The notes: a model not told the origin generated them from the sequence alone. 64,000 nt of DNA from JAENVU01 sp963765075 (GCA_963765075.1 CAVXVA010000001.1:186001-250000); one strand, 5' to 3'; shown: positions 1-8,253, counted from the first letter of the stretch. Made by a program: numbers and translations.

Positions 1-313
1 CGTCCCCGTCGCGCAGCTCTACGACGCCTTCAGCCCCCTGATTCCGCTGTCGCTCGAGGGCTACGGCTTCTGCGGCCGGGGCGAAGGCGGCGAGTTCACG
101 AACGACGGCGCCTTGGAGTGGCCGAACGGTCGACTGCCCACCAACACCTCGGGCGGTGGGATGTCCGAGGCGTACGTCCACGGATTCAACCTCGTGCTGG
201 AAGGCGTCCGCCAAATCCGAGGAACGTCGCCGAACCAAGTCGCCGATGCCACCTGCTCGCTCGTCACCAGCGGCGAAGGCGTCCCGACCTCCGCCGTCCT
301 CTTTCGCCGATAG
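1..313 (+). CDS. Thiolase-like protein, C-terminal fragment
   Basis: The 5' part lies outside the window. The visible 103 residues read in frame from base 2 to the TAG at 311-313. They carry the typical end of an SCP-x/lipid-transfer-type thiolase: a Y-D-A-F-S-P segment near the active-site region, a cysteine-containing G-Y-G-F-C-G-R-G stretch, then G-R-L-P-T-N-T-S-G-G-G. The complete thiolase at 10050 has the same pattern (G-F-C-E-K-G-E-G-G, then P-T-N-T-D-G-G-G). The next gene, an OB-fold zinc-ribbon protein, starts 10 nt downstream; such pairs are common and the partner is thought to assist the thiolase/aldolase. Substrate unknown. Confidence 0.85.
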   Translation, partial: VPVAQLYDAFSPLIPLSLEGYGFCGRGEGGEFTNDGALEWPNGRLPTNTSGGGMSEAYVHGFNLVLEGVRQIRGTSPNQVADATCSLVTSGEGVPTSAVLFRR

Positions 314-322
314 GCCCCGACC

Positions 323-754
323 ATGTCCGATTTCCTGCTTCCCGACCTCGACGACGAGACCTCGGCGCCGTTCTGGGCCGGCACGGCGCGCCACGAACTC
401 CTGGTCCAGGCGTGCGGCGCGTGCGGACGGTGGCGCATGCCGCCGCGTCCGATGTGCCCTCACTGCCAGTCGATCAGTGTCACGTGGGTACCGACGCGCG
501 GGCACGCGACGGTCTGGTCGTTCATCGTGCCGCACCCGCCGTTGCTGCCCGCCTATTCCGAACTCGCGCCGTACAACGCGATCGTCGTCGCCCTCGACGA
601 GGACCCCTCGATCCGCTTCGTCGGCAATCTGGTCGCGAACGCGACGGGACCGATCAACGAGATCGACCCCGCGACCATCGTGATCGGCGAAGCGGTGCAC
701 GTCGTCTTCCAACCGGTCGACGATGTGGTGCTCCCCCGCTGGGTGCGCAGCTAG
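323..754 (+). CDS. OB-fold/zinc-ribbon acyl-CoA-associated protein (DUF35 type)
   Basis: A protein of 143 residues. A zinc-ribbon is visible near residues 33-50 (CGACGRW, then CPHCQS), giving the C-x2-C...C-x2-C arrangement of the DUF35 rubredoxin-like domain, followed by an OB-fold with the W-S-F-I-V-P-H segment. Family members accompany thiolases or ketosteroid-CoA aldolases and act as their partner subunit. It begins 9 nt after the thiolase stop, so the two are very likely co-transcribed. Its end converges on the MarR gene across a 56-bp repeat that contains a hairpin. Confidence 0.88.
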   Translation: MSDFLLPDLDDETSAPFWAGTARHELLVQACGACGRWRMPPRPMCPHCQSISVTWVPTRGHATVWSFIVPHPPLLPAYSELAPYNAIVVALDEDPSIRFVGNLVANATGPINEIDPATIVIGEAVHVVFQPVDDVVLPRWVRS

Positions 755-776
755 ACGCGACCCTCGCGAACGATCC

Positions 777-832
777 CCACCGAACCCGCGCTCCTATCGC
801 ACCCCAGGGGGTGCGTTCCGCGTGTCGGTTCG
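777..832 (+). repeat. 56-bp interspersed hairpin repeat, copy A
   Basis: This stretch matches the reverse complement of 6836-6891 at 53 of 56 positions. It contains a short hairpin (GCACCCC, AGG, GGGGTGC-like). It lies between two convergent genes, as the second copy does, so it may act as a bidirectional terminator or be a mobile intergenic element that settled at gene ends. Confidence 0.85.
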
Positions 833-848
833 GCGCTCGCCGGTGGCC

Positions 849-1337
849 TCAGCCCCGGCCCTCGCGGACGATGCCCGCGCGCGACGTCTGGACTTTCTCG
901 ATCAGCTCAGCCAGACGCTCGAGGTCGTCGGCGTCGAGATGGTCGATCAGACCGGCCCGGACGGTCGCCACATGGGTCGGGGCCGCAGCTTCGAGCTGGC
1001 GCAGGCCTTCGTCGGTCAGTACTGCGAGCATGGCCCGCCGGTCACACGCAGACGGCTCCCGCGCGACGTACCCACGCTTGACCAAGCCGTCGATCCGCCG
1101 GGTCAGACCGCTCGGCGACAACCGCAACGCGGTGGCGAGGTCGCACATCCGGAGCCGCCGGTCCTGCGCCTCGGAGAGATGGACCAAGACCCCGTACTCG
1201 CCTTCGGTCAGGCCGTGGGCGGCCGATAACGCGTCGTCGTTTTCGGCCATGAGTTGCACCGTCAGCTCGACGAAAGCCCGCCACGTCCGCATCTCCGCGG
1301 GGGTCAACCACTCCGTAGAGCCGGCAGTTGATTTCAT
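849..1337 (-). CDS. MarR-family transcriptional regulator
   Basis: A protein of 163 residues with a winged-helix fold. The recognition region is near residues 63-91 (C-D-L-A-T-A-L-R-L-S-P-S-G-L-T-R-R-I) and the wing carries the D-R-R motif typical of MarR (S-A-C-D-R-R-A-M-L). The ATG at 1337 is preferred over an upstream in-frame start because a TACGCT hexamer lies 6 nt before it, a leaderless arrangement seen at many genes here. It is divergent from a YceI gene, a frequent pairing, and the dyads between them are plausible binding sites. The ligand is unknown. Confidence 0.9.
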   Translation of the reverse strand: MKSTAGSTEWLTPAEMRTWRAFVELTVQLMAENDDALSAAHGLTEGEYGVLVHLSEAQDRRLRMCDLATALRLSPSGLTRRIDGLVKRGYVAREPSACDRRAMLAVLTDEGLRQLEAAAPTHVATVRAGLIDHLDADDLERLAELIEKVQTSRAGIVREGRG

Positions 1338-1343
1338 CGGCTC

Positions 1344-1349
1344 AGCGTA
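1344..1349 (-). promoter_or_regulatory. Candidate -10 hexamer of the MarR gene
   Basis: On the reverse strand TACGCT lies 6 nt before the ATG at 1337, consistent with a leaderless transcript. Confidence 0.5.
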
Positions 1350-1374
1350 CCCGAAATATATTCCTTCCTCAACT

Positions 1375-1420
1375 ATTGCATTGCAAACTTTCTTGTGCAA
1401 TACTTCGCTATGCAAGCATA
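1375..1420. promoter_or_regulatory. MarR/YceI intergenic dyads (candidate MarR operators)
   Basis: Three related elements sit in an AT-richer gap: the 11-bp palindrome TTGCATTGCAA (1376-1386), a TTGTGCAA element (1393-1400), and TATGCAAGCATA (1409-1420), an inverted repeat of TATGC with a 2-nt centre. Together they resemble paired MarR half-sites built on TTGCA. The YceI ribosome-binding site AAGGAGG follows at 1424-1430, so binding here could block yceI transcription. Confidence 0.5.
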
Positions 1421-1435
1421 TCCAAGGAGGATCCC

Positions 1436-1996
1436 ATGAGTACGACCATCACCCCGAACGGCATCGCCGATCTCACCACTGGCATCTGGACCGTCGACCC
1501 CACCCACTCGAGCGTCGGCTTCACCGCCCGCCACCTCATGATCACCAAGGTTCGCGGCCACTTCGCCGACTTCGACGGCCAGGTCAGCGTCGCCGCCGAT
1601 CCGCTGGCTTCGTCGGTCACCGCCAATGTCCGGCTCGCGTCGGTCGACACCGGAAGCGCCGACCGCGACGCCCACCTGCGCACCGCCGACTTCTTCGACG
1701 TCGAGGCCAACCCCGAAATGCAGTTCCGGTCGACGGCGATCACCGCACGCGGTGACAACTACGTCTTGACCGGCGACCTGACGATCGCCGGCCACACCCA
1801 CCCGGTCGACTTCGCTCTGGAGTTCGACGGCGTTCGCATCGACCCGTTCGAAAACACCAAGGCCGGATTCAGTGCGCGCACCGAGATCAACCGGACCGAC
1901 TGGGGGCTCAGCTTTAACATGGCGCTCGACACCGGAGGCGTTCTGGTCTCCGAGAAGATCCAGATCGAACTCGACATCCAACTCGTCAAGAGTTGA
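1436..1996 (+). CDS. YceI-family polyisoprenoid-binding-like protein
   Basis: A protein of 186 residues with the YceI lipocalin-like signature: W-T-V-D-P-T-H-S at residues 18-25, repeated T-A/R-S-V-D-T strands, then H-L-R-T-A-D-F-F-D and L-T-I-A-G-H-T-H-P. Family members bind amphiphilic polyisoprenoid or lipid molecules. There is no signal peptide, so the protein is probably cytoplasmic. The start is fixed by a strong AAGGAGG 5 nt upstream. The gene is divergent from a MarR regulator and ends before a strong bidirectional terminator. Confidence 0.93.
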   Translation: MSTTITPNGIADLTTGIWTVDPTHSSVGFTARHLMITKVRGHFADFDGQVSVAADPLASSVTANVRLASVDTGSADRDAHLRTADFFDVEANPEMQFRSTAITARGDNYVLTGDLTIAGHTHPVDFALEFDGVRIDPFENTKAGFSARTEINRTDWGLSFNMALDTGGVLVSEKIQIELDIQLVKS

Positions 1997-2020
1997 CTCT
2001 CGGCCTCCGCTCCGGTGATT

Positions 2021-2064
2021 GAAAACGAGAGAGCCGGCCCGTACGGGCCGGCTCTCTCGTTTTC
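2021..2064. terminator. 44-nt perfect palindrome, bidirectional terminator
   Basis: Two 20-nt arms flank GTAC, itself palindromic. The GC-rich core (GAGAGCCGGCCC and its complement) ends in TTTTC on both strands, as expected for an intrinsic terminator serving yceI on the forward strand and the 51-residue gene on the reverse strand. Confidence 0.92.
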
Positions 2065-2113
2065 CGTGCTCGACGGGTCGACGGGGGGTTCGACCCGGAG
2101 CGCGAGATCGGGT

Positions 2114-2269
2114 TCAGGCCGCCTTGCGGGCCGGGTGATTGTCCTTACCCCGGAGGGCTCCGAGCGTCCGCTCCCAGCGAAGCTGGCGCTCGACCCAACG
2201 ACGCGCGTCACGCTGCGAGGTGCGAGCCGGGAGACCCTTGTTGAACTCTGCGCTCATCGCGGTATTCAT
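2114..2269 (-). CDS. Small hypothetical protein (51 residues)
   Basis: A short reading frame (ATG at 2269, TGA at 2114-2116) with a highly basic product that begins MNTAMSAEFNKGLPARTSQR and continues with W-V-E-R-Q-L-R-W-E-R-T-L-G-A-L-R-G-K. An AGGTGG ribosome-binding site lies just upstream, and the bidirectional terminator at 2021-2064 closes the transcript. A basic amphipathic helix is likely in the middle. I do not recognise the family. The ordered signals at both ends support a real gene. Confidence 0.62.
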   Translation of the reverse strand: MNTAMSAEFNKGLPARTSQRDARRWVERQLRWERTLGALRGKDNHPARKAA

Positions 2270-2295
2270 CCGAACCACCTAAACTCAATGTTGTG

Positions 2296-2321
2296 ACACT
2301 GAGAGTATCTGCTCTCAGTGT
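2296..2321. promoter_or_regulatory. Perfect 10-bp dyad between the small gene and the MerR gene
   Basis: ACACTGAGAG and CTCTCAGTGT are separated by 6 nt. On the reverse strand a TTGACA (2328-2333) and TACTCT (2302-2307) are 20 nt apart, an over-long spacer of the kind MerR proteins act on, and the dyad overlaps them. A role as MerR operator is inferred from position. Confidence 0.5.
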
Positions 2322-2373
2322 GTACGCTGTCAAGCTGTATGACGACCGTCACACAGCAGAATCAGGGGTTTTG

Positions 2374-3057
2374 ATGAGTTGGCGCATCGACGACCTGGCC
2401 CACGAGGCCGATGTCACCGTCGACACCATTCGCTTTTACCAACGCGAAGGGCTCATTCCTCCCGCCGTTCGAGTGGGCCGCACGAAGCAATACGACGCCG
2501 AACACCTCGAACGCCTCCACCAGATTCGCGACCTGCAACAACGCCGGTTCTCGCTGGCCGCGATCAAGGCACTGCTCACCAGTGACCGCCAAGATCTCGT
2601 CGACGGCATCTTCGCGGGCGAAGGCAGTCTGTCCTACTCGCTCGGCGAACTCGTCGAACGCTCAGGACTGAGCGCGGATGCGATCGACCGACTCCGCGGC
2701 ATCGGTCTGCTCCGTGATCCCGCGGAGTTCGGCCGCGCCGCCTACGACGCGATCGATCTCGACATGGTGCGCGCCGCCGCCGAGTTGCGTCGGCTGCAAC
2801 TCCCGGAGGACATCGTGGTCGAACTGGCCGCGATCTACGTCGACGGTGTCGAGATGATGCAGAAGCAGGTCCTCGAGCTGTTCTCCGGCGCGCGCGGACG
2901 CTCGTGGGATGCTGACGAGTTGGTCGCGTTCCAACAGTCGGCCGCATCGGCCGCCGGCCAGCTCCTCCCCCTCGTGACCCGCATCGTCGAGTATGTCCAC
3001 CAGCGCACGCTGCAACGACTCACCCTCGGTGCGATCGAACGCGGGAAAACGGGTTAG
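2374..3057 (+). CDS. MerR-family transcriptional regulator
   Basis: A protein of 227 residues. The N-terminal MerR helix-turn-helix is clear (M-S-W-R-I-D-D-L-A, then T-V-D-T-I-R-F-Y-Q-R-E-G-L-I-P-P), followed by a wing with R-T-K-Q-Y and a dimerisation helix. The C-terminal ~140 residues are helical and of no recognised effector type; there are no cysteines suited to metal sensing. The ATG at 2374 starts right at the HTH and has AGGGG upstream. The gene's end overlaps the converging amidohydrolase gene by 4 nt. Confidence 0.9.
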   Translation: MSWRIDDLAHEADVTVDTIRFYQREGLIPPAVRVGRTKQYDAEHLERLHQIRDLQQRRFSLAAIKALLTSDRQDLVDGIFAGEGSLSYSLGELVERSGLSADAIDRLRGIGLLRDPAEFGRAAYDAIDLDMVRAAAELRRLQLPEDIVVELAAIYVDGVEMMQKQVLELFSGARGRSWDADELVAFQQSAASAAGQLLPLVTRIVEYVHQRTLQRLTLGAIERGKTG

Positions 3058-4211
3058 AGGTTCCAGATGCGGGCGGCGTTGCCGCCGATGATCTTGGCTT
3101 TCTCGGTGGCGGGGATCGCGTTCATCGTCTCTTCGATCACCTTGCGCGAGTACGGCCAGTCGTTCCCGTGGTGGGGGTAGTCGCTCGACCACATCATGTT
3201 GTCGACGCCCACCTGGTGCCGCAGCGCGATCCCGGAACGATCAGTGATGAAGCTCGCCGCATTGTTCTGGTACCAGTAGTACGACGGCGGGTGCTGGATC
3301 GGGAGATCGCCCCACGAACGGTTGCGCCAGTACCGATCGTCGAGGCAGTCGATGAAATGCGGCAACCAGCCCACTCCCGTTTCGATCCAACACACCTGCA
3401 GTTCCGGGAACCGATCGAACACGCCGGTGAAGAGCATCGCCGTGATGTTGCCGGCGGCCATCGAGAACACGTGGCTCATCCCGCCGATTGCCTTGGCCCG
3501 GGTCGCCTCGCTCGACATGTCGTAGAGCGCGTTGCCCGCCTTGGCCGCAGCTTTCCGTCCGGCCGAACGTTGGGCCCGGCTGATGATGTTGATGTGAATC
3601 GAGACCGGAAGACCCTCGTCGACGGCGGCGGCCCAGAACGGGTCGTCCTCACGCGACAGGGAGCCGTTGCCCGACGGCCAGTTGGAGATCAGCACCCCCT
3701 TGGCGCCGCGCGCCTTGGCCTTGCGGACGCCGTCGACCGCGACATCGATACCGAGTGACGGGATCTGGGCCAGGCCGATCAGTCGTGACGGGTCGGGCGC
3801 ACAGAACTCCTCGAACAGGAAGTTGTTGTAGGCCTCGACGCCGGCCAGCACGAAGTCGTCGTCGTCGTCACCGAGGAAGTGACTCATCGTGCGCTGCGGC
3901 GGGAACAGGACCTCCGCGTGCACGCCATCGAGGTTCATGTCCTCGAGGCGCGCCGCCCCGTTGTAGCAACCGGTGCGCGCGTGCTCGTAGGTGACCCCGA
4001 ACCAGCGGAACTCGTCGAAGGGCATTCCCGGCGTTGCGGTCAGACCGATCGGATCGGGGTCGCCACCCACGCCGGTGAGCCACGCGTCGCCGCCCTGCGC
4101 GTCCTTCACCAGTTTCGGCGCCTTGGCCTGATACCGCTCGGGCAACCAGTTGGTCCAGATGTCGGGCGGTTCGAGAATGTGGCAATCGGCGTCGATGATG
4201 AGCTGGGACAT
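3054..4211 (-). CDS. Amidohydrolase family protein (Amidohydro_2)
   Basis: A protein of 385 residues with a TIM-barrel metal-dependent hydrolase/decarboxylase signature. The metal motif I-D-A-D-C-H is at the N-terminus, H-I-N appears mid-barrel, and the family signature W-S-S-D-Y-P-H-H-G-N-D-W-P lies near residue 345. The family includes ACMSD-type decarboxylases and related hydrolases, often found in catabolic clusters for aromatic or polyketide-like acids. A GGAGGT ribosome-binding site lies close upstream of the ATG at 4211. It diverges from the CoA-transferase gene at 4257. Confidence 0.9.
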   Translation of the reverse strand: MSQLIIDADCHILEPPDIWTNWLPERYQAKAPKLVKDAQGGDAWLTGVGGDPDPIGLTATPGMPFDEFRWFGVTYEHARTGCYNGAARLEDMNLDGVHAEVLFPPQRTMSHFLGDDDDDFVLAGVEAYNNFLFEEFCAPDPSRLIGLAQIPSLGIDVAVDGVRKAKARGAKGVLISNWPSGNGSLSREDDPFWAAAVDEGLPVSIHINIISRAQRSAGRKAAAKAGNALYDMSSEATRAKAIGGMSHVFSMAAGNITAMLFTGVFDRFPELQVCWIETGVGWLPHFIDCLDDRYWRNRSWGDLPIQHPPSYYWYQNNAASFITDRSGIALRHQVGVDNMMWSSDYPHHGNDWPYSRKVIEETMNAIPATEKAKIIGGNAARIWNL

Positions 4212-4243
4212 CGGGACCTCCGGAGCGGACGAAGGGGCAAGAG

Positions 4244-4263
4244 TACGCTGACACGCGTGTCAG
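4244..4263 (+). promoter_or_regulatory. -10 hexamer overlapping a TGAC-N6-GTCA operator (CoA-transferase)
   Basis: TACGCT (4244-4249) runs directly into the perfect 16-bp palindrome CTGACACGCGTGTCAG (4248-4263). The GTG start at 4257 lies 7 nt after the hexamer, so the transcript is probably leaderless and the operator covers the transcription start. The same architecture recurs at 8234, 33397, 37096 and 51057. Confidence 0.72.
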
Positions 4264-6513
4264 GAAAAGTGCCGAAGGGCCCGGAAACATTGCTCGCCTC
4301 GACCGTCGTTGTCGATCTCACCGGCGAGCCCGGCGCGATGGCCGGCCGGATGCTCGCCGACCTGGGTGCCGAGGTCGTGCGCCCGGAACCACCGGGGGGC
4401 GACCCCCTTCGGCTGCTCCCCGACCGCTTCACGGCCTGGACCCATCGCAGCCGGATGCTCCCGGTCGACGGACCCGATGACCCGGAGTTGGTCGATCTGC
4501 TCACGACCGCGGCGATCGTCCTGGACACCCCCGGCTGGGCCGGCGCGTGGTCGGTTGCGCCCGATCGTGCGCCCCACGCCGTCTGGGCCAGCCTGACTCC
4601 CTTCGGGCTCGACGGGCCACGGTCCGCGTGGCGAGCGAGCGACCTCGGAGTGATGGCGGCGAGCGGCAACCTCTACTGCACCGGCGAGCCCGACCGGGCG
4701 CCGGTTCGCTGCGCGGAACCCGCGGGCTATGCCCACGCCGCGGCCGAGATGGCCTTCGCCGCACTCACCGGGCTCGCGAGCCGGCGGCCCCAACGCGTCG
4801 ACGTCTCGATGCAGGAGGTCGTCGCGGTCGCGAACATGGCGACCCCGTCGCGTTTCCCGACAACGGGGTTCCGCGGTGTCCGGCGCGGCGCGAACATCGG
4901 CAAGACCCGTGAGATCTGGCCGACCCGCGACGGCTTCGTCAGCTTCGGCCTCCGCGGCGGCAGCGGCGCGCGTCCCGAGCTTGGAAACGCTGACCCGGCT
5001 GGTGGATACCGACACGTTGCGCGGGGTCGACTGGTCGACGTTCGCACCGAACACCGCCGACGACGAGACGCTGCGGGCCATCGAAGCCGACGTCGCCGCG
5101 TTCTTCGCTCGCCACACGATGTCCGAGCTGTACGACATCGCCTGCGAGACCAACCTGATGCTCGCGCCGATCAACTCGCCCCAGGAGATCCTGGCCAGCG
5201 CCCAACTCGCGGCACGCGACTTCTTCTCCAATCTGCCCGACGGCCGCCGACTCCCCGCGTCATTCGTCACCGTGACACCGGGTCCTCCCGACCGACCGGC
5301 ATCTCCGGCATCCCCGGCATCCCCGGCCGCGCCGACCGCCCCCGGCTCGGGCGCGTGGTCCGGCACCACGATCATCGAACTGGGCTCGGGCGCAGCCGGT
5401 CCGATCGCGACGCGCTACTTCGCGGAACACGGCGCCACGGTGCTGCGCATCGAATCCAAGCGCCGCCCCGATTTTCTCCGGGTGTACGCGCTGGGGCCGA
5501 ACAACCCGCACGGCCTCGAAGGTGCCGCGATGTTCGACGGACTCAACCCCGCGAAGCGAGACGTGTTGTTCAACCTGAAGCACCCCAAGGCCGTCGAGTT
5601 GGTGCAACGGCTCGTGATCGAATGGGCCGACGCAGTGGCCGAGAACTTCGCGCCGCGTGCCATGCGCGGCTTCGGCCTCGACTACGACTCGTTGGTCGCA
5701 CTGAAGCCCGACCTCGTCATGATCAGCGCGTGCCTCAACGGACAGACCGGGCCGCACCGCAACTACCCCGGGTTCGGGGGCCAGGGGTCCGCGCTCGCGG
5801 GCTACAACTTCCTCACCGGCTGGCCGGACCGTGAACCGCTGGGCCCGCACGGCACCATCACCGATTCCCTTGCGCCGCGCTTCGTCGCGACGGCCCTCGC
5901 GGCCGGCCTCCTCCACCGACGCGCCACCGGTGAAGGCGTCTACCTCGACGTCAGCCAAGTGGAGGCCGCGATCTACACGCTCACCCCGTGGCTGCTCGAG
6001 TATCAGGCCACCGGGGTGGCACCGGCCCGGGCGGGGAATGACAACCCGCGAGCCGAGATCCACGGCGTGTTCCCCTGCGCCGACACGACCGACCCTGCGG
6101 GCGCCACCGTTTCGGATCGCTGGGTCGCGATCTGCGCATGGACACCGACGGAACGGGATCAGCTGCTCACGATCACCGGTCCCGATGTTGCCGACTACAC
6201 CCGGTCGCGAACGGCGCTCGAGGTCGCCCAGACGTTGCAGGCAGCCGGACTCGAGGCGGTGCCGGTGCAGGACTTCGGCGACCAGCACGCCGACCCCCAG
6301 ATCGCCCATCGTGGGCACTACGTCGCGCTCACGCACCCGTTCATGGGCCCGAACCTCTACGAGCGGAACGGATTTCGCCTCTCGGACGCCGTCGGCGGGT
6401 ACGACCGGTCGGGGCCGACCCTCGGCCAGGACCAGGACTGGGTCCTGGGTGACCTCCTCGGCCTGGATCCCGACGAGCAGGCCGCCCTCGCCGCCGATGG
6501 CGTCTTCGACTGA
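4257..6513 (+). CDS. CaiB/BaiF CoA-transferase, fused double-domain (frameshifted)
   Basis: Two consecutive type III CoA-transferase domains totalling about 750 residues. The first opens with V-D-L-T-G-E-P-G-A-M-A-G-R-M-L-A-D-L-G-A-E-V-V, the second with I-E-L-G-S-G-A-A-G-P-I-A-T-R-Y-F-A-E-H-G. The family moves CoA between carboxylic acids and acyl-CoAs. The frame changes by one base near 4961-4970; removing one G from GCGGCGCG restores G-G-S-A-R-V-P-S-L-E-T. Everything else is intact, so a sequencing indel is likelier than decay. The GTG at 4257 is supported by the -10 hexamer 7 nt upstream. Confidence 0.85.
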
Positions 6514-6544
6514 ACCACTCGATCGGGGCTGTGGCCACAGTCGG

Positions 6545-6550
6545 TAGCCT
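6545..6550 (+). promoter_or_regulatory. Candidate leaderless -10 hexamer
   Basis: TAGCCT lies 7 nt before the ATG at 6558. Confidence 0.45.
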
Positions 6551-6557
6551 GTGCACC

Positions 6558-6830
6558 ATGATGCGTCCAGCATCCACGACCCCGCCCGACACGACCCCGC
6601 CCGACTTCGGCGGCCTCGATCTGCCCGCCATCGACCTCACCGGCGACGCGGACTCCGACCCGGTGCTCCTCGACCGGCGGAGCTTCGAAGATCAGTACGC
6701 CGAGCTGGGGTTCGGCCTGGGTACGGCCCGCCGCCGCCAACGTCGCGACGACGCCTGGTGGGAGACCGCTCCGGGCCTCCTCGCGTGCGTGCTCGCCATG
6801 TTGCTGCTGCTCTGGCTCACCACGGCATAG
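6558..6830 (+). CDS. Small membrane-anchored hypothetical protein
   Basis: A protein of 90 residues. The N-terminal half is acidic and proline-rich (F-G-G-L-D-L-P-A-I-D-L), followed by a basic R-R-R-Q-R-R segment and one C-terminal transmembrane helix (G-L-L-A-C-V-L-A-M-L-L-L-L-W-L), so it looks tail-anchored with the N-terminus in the cytoplasm. A TAGCCT hexamer 7 nt upstream supports this start. I do not recognise a family. It converges on the SDR gene across the second copy of the 56-bp repeat. Confidence 0.6.
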   Translation: MMRPASTTPPDTTPPDFGGLDLPAIDLTGDADSDPVLLDRRSFEDQYAELGFGLGTARRRQRRDDAWWETAPGLLACVLAMLLLLWLTTA

Positions 6831-6835
6831 CCAGA

Positions 6836-6891
6836 CGAACCGACACGCGGAGCGCACCCTCTGGGGTGCGATACGAGCGCGGGTTCGGTGG
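6836..6891 (-). repeat. 56-bp interspersed hairpin repeat, copy B
   Basis: The reverse complement matches 777-832 with three mismatches and contains the same short hairpin (GCACCC...GGGTGC). Like copy A it lies between two convergent genes, but in the opposite orientation. Confidence 0.85.
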
Positions 6892-6902
6892 TGAGGGGCG
6901 GG

Positions 6903-7679
6903 TTACGCGGGCATGCAGGCGCCGCCGTCGACGCAGAGCGTCTGACCGGTGATGAGTTTGGCGTCGTCGGAGGCGAAGAACACTGCGGTGCCGGCGAGAT
7001 CTTCGGGTTCGAGGTTCTGTTTCATGGCCGACATCATCGGGATCATCCCGATGTACTCCTCGGGCACGATCTTCTTCGTCGCTTCGGTCATGGTCACGCC
7101 CGGCGCGATGCAGTTCACGGTCACGTTGTACTGACCGAGTTGGCTCGCGAGGAACTTGGTGAGGCCGACCACACCCCACTTGGTCTGGCTGTACGTGAAG
7201 GCGCTCACCTCGTGGAAGTCGCCCATCGGCGTCATGTTGTACATGTACGCCGCGCCCGAGGACTGGTTGATGATCCGGCCGTACCGTTGCTCCACCATCG
7301 CGGGTGCACACGCGCGGGCCATCAGCCACGCGCCGTGCAGGTTCACCTGGAACACCTTCTGCAGGTACTCGTAGTCGTTGCGCTCGTTGTCGATGTCGTA
7401 GTACAGCGCGGCGTTGTTGACGAGGATGTCGATCGTGCCGAATCGGTCGACGGTCGCGGCGGCGCACGCCTGAGCGGAGGCCTCGTCGGAGATGTCGGTC
7501 GCCACGCCGATGACCTCGCCGTGGCCGGCCAACTTGCTCATCGCCGAGGCGGCGCGATCCTCGTTGATCTCGGCGACGACCACCTTGGCGCCCTCGGCGA
7601 GGAACCGCTCCGCGTACGCGAATCCGATGCCCTGCCCCGCGCCGGTGATGATCGCGACCTTGTCCTGCAACCGACCCAT
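6903..7679 (-). CDS. SDR-family oxidoreductase
   Basis: A protein of 258 residues, the usual length of a classical short-chain dehydrogenase/reductase. The NAD(P)-binding T-G-A-G-Q-G-I-G lies at residues 12-19, the N-N-A-A-L motif mid-chain, a catalytic serine in S-S-G-A-A and the Y-S-Q-T-K tetrad motif follow. The C-terminus ends in the family-typical L-C-V-D-G-G-A. It probably reduces or oxidises a 3-oxo/3-hydroxyacyl-CoA. The ATG at 7679 places the fold at the very start. It lies 11 nt behind the MaoC gene and is co-directional. Confidence 0.92.
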   Translation of the reverse strand: MGRLQDKVAIITGAGQGIGFAYAERFLAEGAKVVVAEINEDRAASAMSKLAGHGEVIGVATDISDEASAQACAAATVDRFGTIDILVNNAALYYDIDNERNDYEYLQKVFQVNLHGAWLMARACAPAMVEQRYGRIINQSSGAAYMYNMTPMGDFHEVSAFTYSQTKWGVVGLTKFLASQLGQYNVTVNCIAPGVTMTEATKKIVPEEYIGMIPMMSAMKQNLEPEDLAGTAVFFASDDAKLITGQTLCVDGGACMPA

Positions 7680-7690
7680 GGCCCGGCTCC

Positions 7691-8191
7691 CTACTTGCGC
7701 AAGCGCGCGATGAGATTGAACTGCTCGGTCACGACCGGCGCGCCGGAGTCGGCCTCGGTCCACTCGGTCCTGATCACGATGAAGGTCATCGTGGCCGCGT
7801 CGGTGTCCTTCTCGTAGACATCCATCACCCGGCCTTCACCGTGGAGCACGTCGCCGACCTGCACGGTCCGGTGGTAGGTGAACTCCTGCTCGCCGTGGAG
7901 CACGAGTGCACCCTGGGCATGCAGCGCACCCATGACCGAGTGCATCGGATTGACCCCGCCGGTCGGATCATCGGGCTGGTTCTCGGTGAAGGCACCCCAG
8001 AAGCCGGCAGCGAAGGTGAACGTCGGCGGCGCCGGGAGATCCTCGAACCCTGCGTCGCGGGCGGCTCGCCGGTCGCGATACACCGGGTTCGGGTCCTGGA
8101 CGGCGGCGGCGAACTGCGAGACCGGTCCGCGTTCGACCGTCACGTTCCACGCGCCTGTGGGCTGACCGATGATGCTCGCGTGCGCCGACAT
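7691..8191 (-). CDS. MaoC-like (hotdog) dehydratase, N-terminal-domain type
   Basis: A protein of 166 residues with the MaoC_dehydrat_N hotdog pattern: an N-terminal segment V-S-Q-F-A-A-A-V-Q-D-P-N-P-V-Y, then P-P-T-F-T-F, and L-H-G-E-Q-E-F-T-Y-H. These proteins hydrate enoyl-CoAs, often as one half of a heterodimer. The ATG at 8191 begins M-S-A-H-A-S. It forms a likely operon with the SDR downstream and diverges from the SDR at 8282, with one TGAC-N6-GTCA operator in the shared gap. Confidence 0.88.
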   Translation of the reverse strand: MSAHASIIGQPTGAWNVTVERGPVSQFAAAVQDPNPVYRDRRAARDAGFEDLPAPPTFTFAAGFWGAFTENQPDDPTGGVNPMHSVMGALHAQGALVLHGEQEFTYHRTVQVGDVLHGEGRVMDVYEKDTDAATMTFIVIRTEWTEADSGAPVVTEQFNLIARLRK

Positions 8192-8233
8192 CGAAACCGT
8201 GATCCCCCTTGGCGGGTCGAGAAAATCCCGCGC

Positions 8234-8253
8234 TAGCGTGACATGAACGTCAG
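8234..8253 (+). promoter_or_regulatory. -10 hexamer overlapping a TGAC-N6-GTCA operator (SDR)
   Basis: TAGCGT (8234-8239) shares its last T with TGACATGAACGTCA (8239-8252). The gap also holds the start of the divergent MaoC gene, so one site could control both directions. Confidence 0.7.

Noticed and set aside
118..1755. Long open frame across the first genes on the forward strand
   Set aside because: Its product is arginine/proline-rich low complexity typical of a shadow frame in GC-rich coding DNA, and three well-supported genes occupy the same bases.
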